Assembly (NCBI RefSeq): GCF_018904615.1
Contig: NZ_JADCNH010000001.1
Span: 225,155-289,154, forward strand
DNA: 64,000 nt
Reading direction: 5' to 3'
From: Verticiella alkaliphila
Lineage (GTDB): Bacteria > Pseudomonadota > Gammaproteobacteria > Burkholderiales > Burkholderiaceae_B
Numbering within the stretch: the stretch's first letter is position 1; the number at the start of each line of letters is the position of its first letter. The notes beneath the pieces were generated by a model. The model was not told the DNA's origin. It saw only the letters and a list, made by a program, of their open reading frames with translations, and did no database searches. Positions 14,860 to 24,072 of the stretch are shown here, in pieces. A program made the translations under genes and the position numbers.

Positions 14860-17346
14860 TTAGCGACTGTTGCGCTGCTTGCGGCTGGAGCCGCGCTTTT
14901 CCTGGCGCGCGTCCTTCGCCTGTCGCGTCGCCTTGCTGGCTGCCGCACGCCGCGTCTTGGCCGTCGCACCCTTGGCTGCGGGGGTCGACACGCCCAGCTT
15001 GGGCCGCGCCGCGGGTGCGTCCGAGGACGGCCCTGCCGACTTGTCTGCCGAGCGCTTGAGGCTGGCGTAGCTCACGCCCTTTTCGAGTCGAAACTCGATG
15101 CGACGCGATTCCAGGTCGACCCGGGCGACCTGCACCTGCACCTTGTCGGTCAGGCGGTAACGCATGCCCGTGCGCTCACCGCGCAGCTCATGCAGGCTCT
15201 CGTTGAACTGGAAGTACTCCGTGCCCAGTTCGGAGATGTGCACCATGCCTTCGACATACAGATCTTCGAGCGTGACGAAGATGCCGAATGCGGCCACGCC
15301 CGTGATGGTGCCGCTGAAGCTCTCGCCCACGCGCTCCTTCACGAACCAGCACTTCAACCAGGCTTCGACGTCGCGCGACGCGTCGTCGGCACGCCGCTCG
15401 TTGCCGGAGCAGACCATGCCGAGCTTCTCCCAGGCGGCGATTTCGGCTTCGCGAGCCTCCTTGCCCTTGCCTCCCCCCTCGACCCCGTCCGGCACGTAGC
15501 GACGGCCATCGAGCAAGGCCTTGATCACGCGGTGCGTAAGCAGATCGGGATAGCGACGAATCGGCGAGGTGAAATGGGTATATGCCGGGTAGGCCAAGCC
15601 AAAGTGGCCGACGTTCTCGGGGCTGTAGACCGCCTGTTGCATGGAACGCAACGCCATGGTCTGGATGAGGCTCGCATCCGGACGCCCGGCGATCTCGCGC
15701 ATGAGGGCACCATAGTCGGCGGCAGCCGGCTTGTCACCGCCGCCCAGCGACAGCCCGAGCGTCTTCAGGAACTGACGCAGGTTCTGCAGGCGATCCGTGG
15801 TCGGGCCACCGTGCACGCGGTACAGACCCGGGTGCTTGCTGCGGGCGAGAAAGTCCGCGGCGCACGTGTTCGCCGCGAGCATGCACTCCTCGATGAGCTT
15901 GTGCGCGTCGTTGCGGGTGTGCGGCACGATGCGCTCGATGCGACCGAACTCGTTGCAGACAATCTTCGTCTCGACGGTGTCGAAATCGATGGCACCACGC
16001 GCCTGCCGCGCTTGGAACAGTAACTGGTACAGCAGGTGCAGATGCTCGACGTGCGGCATCAGCGCCTGGGGGAGTGGCGCCGGCGCGCCCGGCGTGGCGC
16101 GCCGGCCCAGGATGGCGGCGTCGTCCGTGCCCGCGAGCGCAGCCCACACCTGATCATAGGTGGTGCGCGCATGCGAATGGATGACGGCGTTGTAGAACTG
16201 GTAGGCCGAGATCGTGCCCGCCTTGGCGCCCGAGGCCGGGATCACCATGTCGCACACCAGCACCAGCCTGTCCACGGCGGGGTTGAGCGAACACAGCCCG
16301 TTGGACAGGGATTCCGGCAACATCGGGATCACCCGACGCGGGAAATACACGCTGGTGCTGCGCTCGATGGCGTCCACGTCCAGCGGCTCGCCCGGCTGCA
16401 CGTAATGACTGACGTCGGCGATCGCCACCAAAAGGCGCCAGCCGGGACGCTTGCGCGTGGCGGTACCGAGTTCGACCGGCTCGCAATAGACCGCGTCATC
16501 GAAGTCGCGCGCGTCGGCACCGTCGATGGTGATGAACGGCACGTCGCGAAGGTCGATGCGTCCAGTCAGATCGCGTTTGCGGACCGCGTCCGGCAGCTTG
16601 TCGGCTGCGCGCTGGGCGGCCTCGGAAAATTCGTGCGGCACGTCGAACTTGCGCACGGCGATCTCGATCTCCATGCCGGGATCGTCGATCTCGCCCAGGA
16701 TCTCGATCACCTTGCCCTGCGGCTGCGTATGCCGCGTCGGCTGGGCGATGATCTGCACCGTGACGACCTGCCCGTGCGCCGCACCGTTCACGTCAGCGGG
16801 CGCGACCAGCACGTCGTGCTTGATGCGCTGGTCTTCCGGAACGACGAGATCCAGCCCCCGCTCGTGCAGGAAGCGGCCCACGAGGCGGTTCGTGCGGCGC
16901 TCGATGACTTCGACGATCTGCCCGTCCGGCTTGCCCCGGTGCTCACCCACTTGGCGCGCGAGCACGCGATCCCCGTGCAGGACTTTGAGCATCTCGCGCT
17001 GCGAAAGAAAGAGATCCTGGCCGCCGTCATCACGAATCAGGAACCCGAAGCCATCCCGGTGACCCTGTACCCGTCCGGCGATGAAATCCAGCTTGGATGC
17101 GAGCAACAACACGCCCTTGCGATTCGGCATCAACTGCCCGTCGCGCTCCATCGCCGTCAAGCGCCGCTCGAAGCCAACCCACGTCGATTCGCGCGAGACA
17201 CTCAGCCGCTCGGCGAGCTCGTCCACGGACAGGGGCGCATCGGCGTCGCGCAACGCCTGCAGAATCGCCTCGCGCGACGGGACGTCGGGATCGAAATCCA
17301 CCGGTGTGGAGGGGACGGGATGTTTTTTATCGCTTCGGTTTGCCAA
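14860..17346 (-). CDS. rnr: Ribonuclease R
   Basis: An 828-residue 3'-5' exoribonuclease, normal in length. Order: N-terminal winged helix (SREAILQALRDADAPLSVDELAERLSVS), two cold-shock domains, the RNB catalytic domain with the Asp cluster TIDGADARDFDDAVYC, and an S1 domain (SGTITGVAAFGIFVTLEDLYVEG) before a Lys/Arg/Ala/Ser-rich tail. It degrades structured RNA and takes part in RNA quality control. The only workable start is TTG at 17346 with AAGAGA about ten bases upstream; an in-frame TAA at 17362-17364 excludes any upstream ATG. A rare TTG start with a weak ribosome site may keep expression low. Confidence 0.95.
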   Translation of the reverse strand: MANRSDKKHPVPSTPVDFDPDVPSREAILQALRDADAPLSVDELAERLSVSRESTWVGFERRLTAMERDGQLMPNRKGVLLLASKLDFIAGRVQGHRDGFGFLIRDDGGQDLFLSQREMLKVLHGDRVLARQVGEHRGKPDGQIVEVIERRTNRLVGRFLHERGLDLVVPEDQRIKHDVLVAPADVNGAAHGQVVTVQIIAQPTRHTQPQGKVIEILGEIDDPGMEIEIAVRKFDVPHEFSEAAQRAADKLPDAVRKRDLTGRIDLRDVPFITIDGADARDFDDAVYCEPVELGTATRKRPGWRLLVAIADVSHYVQPGEPLDVDAIERSTSVYFPRRVIPMLPESLSNGLCSLNPAVDRLVLVCDMVIPASGAKAGTISAYQFYNAVIHSHARTTYDQVWAALAGTDDAAILGRRATPGAPAPLPQALMPHVEHLHLLYQLLFQARQARGAIDFDTVETKIVCNEFGRIERIVPHTRNDAHKLIEECMLAANTCAADFLARSKHPGLYRVHGGPTTDRLQNLRQFLKTLGLSLGGGDKPAAADYGALMREIAGRPDASLIQTMALRSMQQAVYSPENVGHFGLAYPAYTHFTSPIRRYPDLLTHRVIKALLDGRRYVPDGVEGGGKGKEAREAEIAAWEKLGMVCSGNERRADDASRDVEAWLKCWFVKERVGESFSGTITGVAAFGIFVTLEDLYVEGMVHISELGTEYFQFNESLHELRGERTGMRYRLTDKVQVQVARVDLESRRIEFRLEKGVSYASLKRSADKSAGPSSDAPAARPKLGVSTPAAKGATAKTRRAAASKATRQAKDARQEKRGSSRKQRNSR

Positions 17347-17446
17347 AGTTTGAATTTCTCTTTAGAATGCCGCGCTTTGCTGCTCGACGCGAAGGTGAGT
17401 TCCCAAGCGCATGAGCAAACAAGCAAAGCCGTATTTTGCAGCACAC

Positions 17447-17475
17447 TTGCCAAATCGGAAAGTTTTCTGTTAAAG
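17447..17475 (+). promoter_or_regulatory. Promoter of the first tRNA-Leu
   Basis: TTGCCA (17447-17452), a 17-base spacer and TTAAAG (17470-17475) lie about 50 bases before the tRNA, in an AT-richer stretch than the surroundings. The -10 is only a partial match. Confidence 0.4.
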
Positions 17476-17524
17476 TACGTTTCTTTACGGCGACCAACGC
17501 TTAAAAGCATTGGACACCGGTAGG

Positions 17525-17609
<85 letters not shown>

Positions 17610-17640
17610 CGAATTCACAGACTCCGGTCTGATTGCTGAA

Positions 17641-17664
17641 AAGCCCGCGCAAGCGGGCTTTTTT
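17641..17664 (+). terminator. Rho-independent terminator after tRNA-Leu copy 1
   Basis: AGCCCGC-GCAA-GCGGGCT hairpin with a six-base T tract, 33 bases after the tRNA CCA. Confidence 0.9.
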
Positions 17665-17783
17665 GCATTCTGCGCCGAGTGGGTTGCAGATGTGTGTCGC
17701 ATGCCCATGTCTTTTTCGCACCTTGCCGAATGGCGAACCGCGCCGTACGCGCCGCGAATCCCACACACGTTAAAAATTATGTG

Positions 17784-17789
17784 TATAAT
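17784..17789 (+). promoter_or_regulatory. -10 element of the second tRNA-Leu promoter
   Basis: A perfect TATAAT in an AT-rich stretch, 32 bases before the second tRNA. No clear -35 is found at 16-18 bases upstream. Its presence means copy 2 has its own promoter. Confidence 0.5.
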
Positions 17790-17821
17790 GCGCAGCTTCT
17801 GACGCAGCTTGCTGCGCCAGT

Positions 17822-17906
<85 letters not shown>

Positions 17907-17937
17907 AGAATTGACAGACTTCGGTCTGATTGCTGAG

Positions 17938-17961
17938 AAGCCCGCGCAAGCGGGCTTTTTT
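17938..17961 (+). terminator. Rho-independent terminator after tRNA-Leu copy 2
   Basis: Same AGCCCGC-GCAA-GCGGGCT hairpin and six-T tract as after copy 1, 32 bases from the tRNA end. Confidence 0.9.
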
Positions 17962-17984
17962 GCGTTCATCATGTGCGGCGCTGC

Positions 17985-18011
17985 TCAAGTCGCCGCCAAA
18001 CTGGCCGTTAT
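17985..18011 (+). promoter_or_regulatory. Possible sigma28 (FliA) promoter of the chemotaxis receptor
   Basis: TCAAGTCG, an 11-base spacer, then GCCGTTAT. Against the FliA consensus TAAAGTTT-N11-GCCGATAA this gives 5 of 8 and 6 of 8 matches with the exact spacing, about 110 bases before the receptor start. Sigma28 control of chemoreceptors is common in betaproteobacteria. Confidence 0.4.
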
Positions 18012-18120
18012 AGGCGTGCGACGCGCCGTTGCGCGCCGCCAAACGTGCCTCGCCGGCGTCTGCAGCGGGGACAGCAGATCTTCTCTGCTGATCGGCCTTC
18101 CCTACTCTATCTACCCAATC

Positions 18121-19764
18121 ATGAAACTGAACAACCTATCCATGGCGGCCAAGCTGTGGACGCTCGTCATCGCGCTGCTCGTCTCCCTGGGCGTGCTCGC
18201 GATCGGCCTGATCCTGCACGTCGTGTCGGTGGGTGACGCTGCGGCCGCGCGCCTGCGTGCGGCCGAGGAACGCATCATGGTGGCCATGCAGTGGAGCAGC
18301 CTCACCGAGCTGGGCGTGGATCGCGCCATCGTGAGCGTCGCCGTCGCAGACGAGGCGCTCAGCCAGCGGCTGGAGGCCGACCGGCAGGTGGCCAGCGCCA
18401 AGATCAGCGAACTCCAAAAGGTGATCCAGGCCATGCCGGTGGGCGAGCGCGAGCGCGCCCAGCTCGATCGGATTGTCGAGAGTCGCAAGGCGCTGCTGGA
18501 ATCGATCGGACGTGCGCAAGCCCTGCGCAAAGCGGGGGACGCCACCGGCGTGGCGCGGCACGTGGAGAGCTCGTTGCGCCCGGCCGGCACCGCCTACCTC
18601 GCCTCGCTCGATGGCTTCGTTCAACTGCAACGCGTCTCCCGCGACGAGACCATTGCGGAAGCCGCCGCCGATCAGGCACGCACGCTCGCCACCGGCGCGG
18701 CGTTGGCCGCCGTACTGGCCTTGCTGGCCTTCGGCGCGGCCGGACTCATGGTGCGCTCCATCACCCGTCCGTTGCGCCAGGCTGTCGACGTTGCCCAGAC
18801 CATCGCCCAGGGCGATCTGACAGTGAACGTCCAGGACACCCGCAAGGATGAACTCGGCGTGCTGCTGCGCGCGCTCTCGCAGATGGCGGGTCAGTTGCGC
18901 CACGTCGTGCGCGACGTGCGCCACGGCGTCGCCTCGGTGTCCTCCGCATCCGCGCAGATCTCGGCGGGCAACCAACACTTGTCCTCGCGCACCGAAGAGA
19001 CGGCGGCCAATCTGGAGGAGACCGCCGCGAGCATGGAGGAGCTCACCGCCACGGTCACGCAGTCTGCCGAGACGGCCCGCCAGGCCAACCAACTCGCCGC
19101 CACGGCTGCGCAGGCCGCGGCGCGCGGCGGCGAGGTGGTGGGCAGCGTCGTGACGAGCATGCGGCAGATCACCGAGAGCAGCGGGCGGATCAGCGACATC
19201 ATCGGCGTGATCGACAGCATCGCCTTCCAGACTAACATCCTCGCCTTGAATGCCGCGGTCGAAGCCGCCCGCGCCGGCGAACAGGGGCGTGGGTTCGCGG
19301 TCGTCGCGAGCGAAGTGCGTTCGCTCGCACAGCGCAGCGCCGAGGCTGCCAAGGAGATCAAGCAGCTCATCGGCGCTTCCTCGCAGAGCGTGGCGGTGGG
19401 CTCCGAGCAGGTGGAAGAAGCCGGGCGCAGCATGGATGACATCGTGGCGAGCGTGCGCCGCGTGTCCGATCTCATCGGCGAGATCAGTGCCGCGTCGGGC
19501 GAGCAGCGTGACGGCATCGGTCAGGTGAATCTGGCCGTGACCAACCTGGACCAGATGACGCAACAGAATGCTGCGCTGGTGGAAGCCTCCAACGCGGCGG
19601 CAGCGGCCCTGCATGGCGAAGCGCGCCAGCTGGAAGCGGCTGTCGCGGTGTTCCGCGTGGATGAGGATCGCGGCGGGGCGCCTGCTCGCCGGCCCATGAC
19701 GAACGTCGATGCTGAAGCGCATCTGGCAGGCAGCCTCCCTCGCCTGTCGGGGGCCGGCGCCTGA
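18121..19764 (+). CDS. Methyl-accepting chemotaxis protein
   Basis: A 547-residue receptor with the Tsr/Tar layout: TM1 at about residues 11-36, a helical periplasmic sensor of about 150 residues (four-helix-bundle type by size and composition, no PAS/Cache motif seen), TM2 at about 188-210, a HAMP domain starting [21 protein letters not shown], and the cytoplasmic signalling hairpin with the invariant tip [20 protein letters not shown] at about 367-386. The C-terminus ends LSGAGA with no NWETF pentapeptide, so adaptation relies on other receptors' CheR/CheB recruitment or on tethering-independent action. The ATG at 18121 is chosen because [13 protein letters not shown] is the standard receptor start, although no good ribosome-binding site precedes it. 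No che genes are nearby; it is an orphan. Confidence 0.93.
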   Translation: MKLNNLSMAAKLWTLVIALLVSLGVLAIGLILHVVSVGDAAAARLRAAEERIMVAMQWSSLTELGVDRAIVSVAVADEALSQRLEADRQVASAKISELQKVIQAMPVGERERAQLDRIVESRKALLESIGRAQALRKAGDATGVARHVESSLRPAGTAYLASLDGFVQLQRVSRDETIAEAAADQARTLATGAALAAVLALLAFGAAGLMVRSITRPLRQAVDVAQTIAQGDLTVNVQDTRKDELGVLLRALSQMAGQLRHVVRDVRHGVASVSSASAQISAGNQHLSSRTEETAANLEETAASMEELTATVTQSAETARQANQLAATAAQAAARGGEVVGSVVTSMRQITESSGRISDIIGVIDSIAFQTNILALNAAVEAARAGEQGRGFAVVASEVRSLAQRSAEAAKEIKQLIGASSQSVAVGSEQVEEAGRSMDDIVASVRRVSDLIGEISAASGEQRDGIGQVNLAVTNLDQMTQQNAALVEASNAAAAALHGEARQLEAAVAVFRVDEDRGGAPARRPMTNVDAEAHLAGSLPRLSGAGA

Positions 19765-19788
19765 GTTCACGCCATTCGACGGATGAGA

Positions 19789-19813
19789 AAAAGCCCGCTC
19801 ACGCGGGCTTTTT
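19789..19813 (+). terminator. Terminator after the chemotaxis receptor
   Basis: AGCCCGC-TCAC-GCGGGCT hairpin flanked by an A tract before and a T tract after, 25 bases after the receptor stop. Confidence 0.88.
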
Positions 19814-20028
19814 CATGGCTGCCCATCGAAGGCCCCGGTGCACGCGCTTGAAGACTTTGCGGGCACATTCGCGCGGAAACCCCGAGCCGCACACGGGTAC
19901 CCCGGATCCGCGTGCTAGGGTGGAGGTCTTGCTTTGCTGACCCTTACGATCATGCATCTGCCACGCCTGCCCCTGTCCCGGATCTGCGCATCCCGCCGTG
20001 GCGCCGTCGACGCTCGGCGGGCGCGGCG

Positions 20029-20397
20029 ATGAGCGCGCGCGTGCGCTTTCGCGTGCGGCTGTACCGTGGCGACGACATTGCCATCGGCCCCGGCAAGATC
20101 GCGCTGCTCCAAGCCATTGCTGAGACGGGCTCGCTATCGGCCGCAGCTCGCGAACTCGGAATGTCGTACCGGCGGGCCTGGCAGCTCGTGGATGCGATGA
20201 ACCAGGCTTTGCGCGGGCCGGCGGTGGAGAGTGCCACCGGCGGCGCTCAGGGCGGTGGCTCGCGCCTGACACCGCTGGGCGAGCAGGTGCTTGCGCACTA
20301 CCAGGCGATCGAAGCGGCGGCGGCCGAGGCCGCCGCAGGACCCATCGCCGCCCTCGCCGCGCTGCTCGCACCGGACGACGCCGACGCTGGCGGTTGA
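20029..20397 (+). CDS. ModE N-terminal-like winged-helix DNA-binding protein
   Basis: A 122-residue protein consisting only of the ModE/LysR-like winged helix: RFRVRLYRGDDIAIGPGKIALLQ, AIAETGSLSAAARELGMSYR (helix-turn-helix) and RAWQLVDAMNQAL, then an Ala-rich tail. Full ModE has two C-terminal molybdate-binding domains (MOP); these are absent, so it either senses something else or acts as a constitutive DNA-binding protein. Such single-domain forms are common in proteobacteria near molybdoenzyme or formate dehydrogenase genes, none of which is visible here. The frame is open back to 19912, but the ATG at 20029 begins the conserved domain. Its last 100 bases overlap the convergent DUF1176 gene. 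Confidence 0.8.
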   Translation: MSARVRFRVRLYRGDDIAIGPGKIALLQAIAETGSLSAAARELGMSYRRAWQLVDAMNQALRGPAVESATGGAQGGGSRLTPLGEQVLAHYQAIEAAAAEAAAGPIAALAALLAPDDADAGG

Positions 20398-21500
20398 GTC
20401 AACGAGCGATACCACGCGGGCCAGGCGTACGGCAGCCCGGTACAGGTCTGCTGCTCCAGGTAGGTGGCCAGGGCAAACCCCTGGCCGTCGAAGCGCCATT
20501 GCCCGAAGTAGCCGCAATCGGCCAGGCCGCTGCCTTTGTGAGCGACGGTGAGCGTGCCCGTGTCAGGGTCGAACCACGCGGAGGTCAAGAGCGGACCATC
20601 CGTGACGGCGCCGCTGCCGGCAGGCGCCGGCAACACGAGGCCAAGGGCACGCTCAGGCTGGGTGCGCGGCACGATGAAGCCAAGAAAACGACGCTGCGTG
20701 GTCGTTTGTTGGCATTCCAGCAACACCAGGGCCACGTCGGCATCCAGCGCGTGGGCGCTATCACGCGGACCCTGCAGCGGCTGTTCGCAGCGATCAGCCA
20801 GCACCTGGGCGTGCGTTTTTCGTACCGCCGATGCCAGCATGGCGGGCGCCGGCGCGGCGGCGATCGGATAGGCCGGGACGACAGGCAAGGCTGCGGGTGC
20901 GTGCACGCGTGACTCGCGTAGCGGGCCGGTGCGTACCAGGGCGCCGGGGGTATCCAGGCGCCCCTGCGCCTCGTCCATCGCCTGCAAGGCCGCGGTGAGG
21001 CCCATCAGCGAGACGATCGGATCGTCCGCGGTGTCGCCCAGGTCCAGCTGACGTGCATCGCGCAGCTCCGCCACCGCGCGGCGCGCTGCCTCGCCCGTCA
21101 GGGTCAGATCGCTGTGGTGATTGTCGTCCGCCCCCGCCTCCCAGGGCAGCGTCTGCAGCACCGTGGGGCTGTCGTCGATCCGCAGAAGGTCGGCGTCGAG
21201 CGCCCCCATGGCTTCGACCCGCAGGGTGACGGGCGTCTGCGGCCCCGCCTCGCGCATGATCCGCACCGCGTGCTGGGCGTCCTCCACCATCGCACTGACT
21301 TCACACCGCAGGGCGTTGTCGCACACGAGCAGCCAGTCGCGGTATTGCCGATAGACAGGCGCGGCGCCCACCAGGGCCGGCGGCAAGGCCATCGATGCCA
21401 CCGTGCCTGCCTCGCCAGCCGAGACCGACGTCACGCCGATCGTGCCGACAACGATCCACGCTCCCATTCCGATGGACCTGAATCCGCCGCGCCGCTGCAT
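20298..21500 (-). CDS. Periplasmic DUF1176 protein
   Basis: A 400-residue exported protein. The start at 21500 is preferred because GGAGG sits eight bases upstream and the residues that follow form a signal peptide (MGAWIVVGTIGVTSVSAGEAG). The DUF1176 signature is seen in YRQYRDWLLVCDNALRCEVS near the start and in TLTVAHKGSGLADCGYFGQW and QQTCTGLPYAWPAWYRSLT near the end, with paired cysteines suggesting disulfides. Function is unknown; related E. coli YoaK/invasion-linked proteins have no proven role. The final 30 residues are Ala/Ser-rich and antisense to the 3' end of the ModE-like gene, so the natural C-terminus of the family probably lies near WYRSLTQ and the rest is an extension. Confidence 0.82.
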   Translation of the reverse strand: MQRRGGFRSIGMGAWIVVGTIGVTSVSAGEAGTVASMALPPALVGAAPVYRQYRDWLLVCDNALRCEVSAMVEDAQHAVRIMREAGPQTPVTLRVEAMGALDADLLRIDDSPTVLQTLPWEAGADDNHHSDLTLTGEAARRAVAELRDARQLDLGDTADDPIVSLMGLTAALQAMDEAQGRLDTPGALVRTGPLRESRVHAPAALPVVPAYPIAAAPAPAMLASAVRKTHAQVLADRCEQPLQGPRDSAHALDADVALVLLECQQTTTQRRFLGFIVPRTQPERALGLVLPAPAGSGAVTDGPLLTSAWFDPDTGTLTVAHKGSGLADCGYFGQWRFDGQGFALATYLEQQTCTGLPYAWPAWYRSLTQPPASASSGASSAARAAMGPAAASAAAASIAW

Positions 21501-21658
21501 TCCGTCTTCCTCCATGCTGGACGCGGGGATTATCCTGCACCCGAGGTCGGCGCGCGTCACAGAGCGTTTCCACGGCCTGCCAGACACGGGATTCGATGGC
21601 ACACTGGCGGACGGGCTGCCATCCCGACAGCCACTGCCCGCCTCTCCTGGATGAGTCC

Positions 21659-22363
21659 ATGAACGCGCTCGCCTCGTTTCCCGTTACCCAGCAATGGCCG
21701 CCCACGCACCCCGACCGTCTCCAGCTGTACTCACTACCCACGCCCAATGGCGTGAAAGTGTCGATCCTGCTGGAGGAGACCGGGTTGCCGTACGAAGTGC
21801 ACCGCGTGAGCTTCGACGACAACCAGCAGCATCTGCCGGCCTTTCTATCGGTGAGCCCGAACAACAAGATTCCGGCCATCCTCGATCCGGACGGCCCCGG
21901 GGGCAAGCCGCTTGCCCTCTTCGAGTCAGGCGCGATCCTGGTCTACCTGGCCAGCAAGACCGGCCAGTTCCTGCCCGAGGACGTCGCACAGCGCTACGAG
22001 ACGCTGCAGTGGCTCATGTTCCAGATGGGGGGCGTGGGGCCGATGTTCGGCCAGCTGGGCTTCTTCACCAAGTTCGCCGGCAAGGAATACGAGGACAAGC
22101 GCCCACGTGACCGCTATGTCGCGGAAGCGCGGCGCCTACTGGGCGTGCTCGACAAGCAGCTGGATGGGCGTGCCTGGCTGGTGGCCGATACCTACACCAT
22201 CGCCGACATCGCGGTCTTCCCGTGGGTGCGCAATCTCATCGGCTTCTACGAGGCGGGCGAGCTCGTGGGCTTCGACGATTTCGGCAACGTCAAACGCGTG
22301 CTGGAGACCTTCATCGCCCGCCCGGCAGTCACGCGCGGCCTGAACATCCCGCCGCGCGGCTGA
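21659..22363 (+). CDS. Nu-class glutathione S-transferase (YfcG/YghU-like)
   Basis: A 234-residue cytosolic GST. The N-terminal thioredoxin-like domain has LQLYSLPTPNGVKVSILLEE, the TPNG motif of Nu-class enzymes, and the cis-Pro and GSH-binding SPNNKIPAIL and FESGAILVYLA; the helical C-terminal domain has YTIADIAVFPWV. Nu-class enzymes such as E. coli YfcG and YghU reduce disulfides and organic peroxides with two bound glutathiones. The ATG at 21659 is used; a longer reading to 21596 lacks conserved residues. It converges on the sulfurtransferase gene. Confidence 0.92.
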   Translation: MNALASFPVTQQWPPTHPDRLQLYSLPTPNGVKVSILLEETGLPYEVHRVSFDDNQQHLPAFLSVSPNNKIPAILDPDGPGGKPLALFESGAILVYLASKTGQFLPEDVAQRYETLQWLMFQMGGVGPMFGQLGFFTKFAGKEYEDKRPRDRYVAEARRLLGVLDKQLDGRAWLVADTYTIADIAVFPWVRNLIGFYEAGELVGFDDFGNVKRVLETFIARPAVTRGLNIPPRG

Positions 22364-22369
22364 TCGCTC

Positions 22370-23210
22370 TCACGGCGTCGGGCCAGTCGCCACCGGTCGG
22401 CTGTCATCGCTGCACCAGGCGCTCCACGAGCCCGGATACAGCGCAGCGCCACCCAAGCCGGCCACTTCCAGCGCCAGCAGGTTGTGGCAGGCCGTCACGC
22501 CGGAGCCGCACTGCGCGATCACCTCGCGTGGTGGCTTGCCCTGCAGGACGGCCGCCCACTCCGCGCGCAGGCTGTCAGCGGGCTTGAAGTGCCCATTGGC
22601 CGCGAGGTTGTCGGCAAAGGGGCGATTGATCGCTCCGGGAATGTGCCCACCTTTGGGATCCAGCGTCTCGCCGATGCCGGCGTAACGTCCCGCGGCCCGG
22701 GCATCGACGACCTGTTGCCGGCCCGTGGCGAGATTGCCCACGACATCCTGAGTCGTCACCGTGCGCACCCGGCTTTCCCCCACGGGACGTCGTCGGCGCG
22801 GGTGCGGGCAGATCGGTGCTCACCGGCAGTCCCGCCTGCACCCACGCCTGCCAGCCCCCATCGAGGACAGCCACTGCCTCGTGCCCGAGCCAGCGCAGCA
22901 GCCACCACAGGCGAGCCGCCATCGCCCCGCCTGACGCGTCGTAGACGACGACCTGGTCCTGCGGCCCGATACCTTGCGCGCCCAGCCAGTCCGCCAGCGC
23001 CTGCCGATCCGGCAAGGGGTGTCGACCGTTGCGACCATCCTTGGCGCCCGACATCACCGAGTCGAGGTGCGCATGCACGGCGCCCGGGATGTGGCCCTGG
23101 TCGTATTGGGCGCGCCCCGCGTTCGGATCGGTCAGGTCATGGCGGCAGTCGACGACGCGCCACCCTGGCGCGGCAGCCAGTTCCTCGACGCGCACGAGCG
23201 TGGTCTTCAC
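22370..23210 (-). pseudogene. Thiosulfate/3-mercaptopyruvate sulfurtransferase, frameshifted
   Basis: Two rhodanese domains are encoded in different frames. The N-terminal inactive domain starts at GTG 23210 (ribosome site GGGAGA) and contains VVDCRHDLTDP, YDQGHIPGAVHAHLD and VVVYDASGGAMAARLWW. The catalytic domain, read in another frame, contains VVDARAAGRYAGIGETLDPK, GGHIPGAINRPF and the active-site loop QCGSGVTACHNLLA with the nucleophilic Cys. The frames cross at a run of five G on the coding strand (22777-22781); removing one G gives a 279-residue protein, the normal SseA-type length. All catalytic features are intact, so a sequencing error or a very recent mutation is as likely as true loss. 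Confidence 0.85.
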
Positions 23211-23421
23211 AGTGAATCTCCCAAGAGCGGTCCCGCGATGCCGGGACGTCACAGCAGATCTTCCCATGTCCTGGCCGGCGAGGCCAAGCGGGTGCCGGCC
23301 TGCGCGTCGCCGATCGCCTTGCGTGGGCACGCCGCGTCACGTGACGGCCGGCCTCACCCTGGCATCACCCGCCAACGCGCTATGCTGCGTGCTGGCGGCC
23401 TCTCTGCTGCCGGCCTGACCC

Positions 23422-24069
23422 ATGAGCTTCGACCTCTTTGCCAATCACAACGCGGGTGAGCGCGAGGCCATCGGCCCCGCCGCCGTCGTGCTGCGCGGCT
23501 TCGCCCTGACGGGCGTGGCGGACGTGCTCGCGGCCATCGACACCGTGGTGCGCTGCGCCCCACCGCGTCACATGATCACGCCGGGCGGTCACGCCATGTC
23601 GGCTGCCCTCACCAACTGCGGCCCGCTCGGATGGGCGTCGGACCGCCGCGGCTATCGGTACACCGGCATCGATCCGCAAAGCGGCCTGCCGTGGCCGCCG
23701 ATGCCGCCGGCGCTGACGGCGCTCGCTGCCAGCGCCGCCGAGGCGGCGGGCTTTCCCCACTTCGCGCCGGATGCCTGCCTCGTCAATCATTACGCCCCCG
23801 GCACCCGCATGGGCCTGCATCAGGATCGCGACGAGCAGGATCTCGATGCCCCCATCGTGTCCGTCTCGCTCGGCATGACCGCGACCTTTCTCTTTGGTGG
23901 GCTGCGCCGCACGGACCCGTCGGTGCGCATACGGCTCGAGCACGGCGACGTGGTCGTCTGGGGCGGTCCTGACCGGTTGCGCTTTCACGGGGTGGCCCCA
24001 GTGCGCGGCCACGCCCACCCGCTGGTCGGCGAGCGCCGCATCAACCTCACGTTTCGCAAGGCCGGCTGA
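23422..24069 (+). CDS. alkB: Alpha-ketoglutarate-dependent DNA repair dioxygenase AlkB
   Basis: A 215-residue AlkB. Iron ligands are His133 and Asp135 in LHQDRDEQD and His189 in LRFHGV, within two residues of E. coli AlkB numbering; the 2-oxoglutarate-binding arginines are in GERRINLTFRK. MSAALTNCGPLGW and YRYTGIDPQSG are the conserved nucleotide-recognition segments. It removes 1-methyladenine and 3-methylcytosine lesions by oxidative demethylation. The length matches the family (216 residues in E. coli). It is not linked to ada or aidB here. Confidence 0.96.
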   Translation: MSFDLFANHNAGEREAIGPAAVVLRGFALTGVADVLAAIDTVVRCAPPRHMITPGGHAMSAALTNCGPLGWASDRRGYRYTGIDPQSGLPWPPMPPALTALAASAAEAAGFPHFAPDACLVNHYAPGTRMGLHQDRDEQDLDAPIVSVSLGMTATFLFGGLRRTDPSVRIRLEHGDVVVWGGPDRLRFHGVAPVRGHAHPLVGERRINLTFRKAG

Positions 24070-24072
24070 GCG

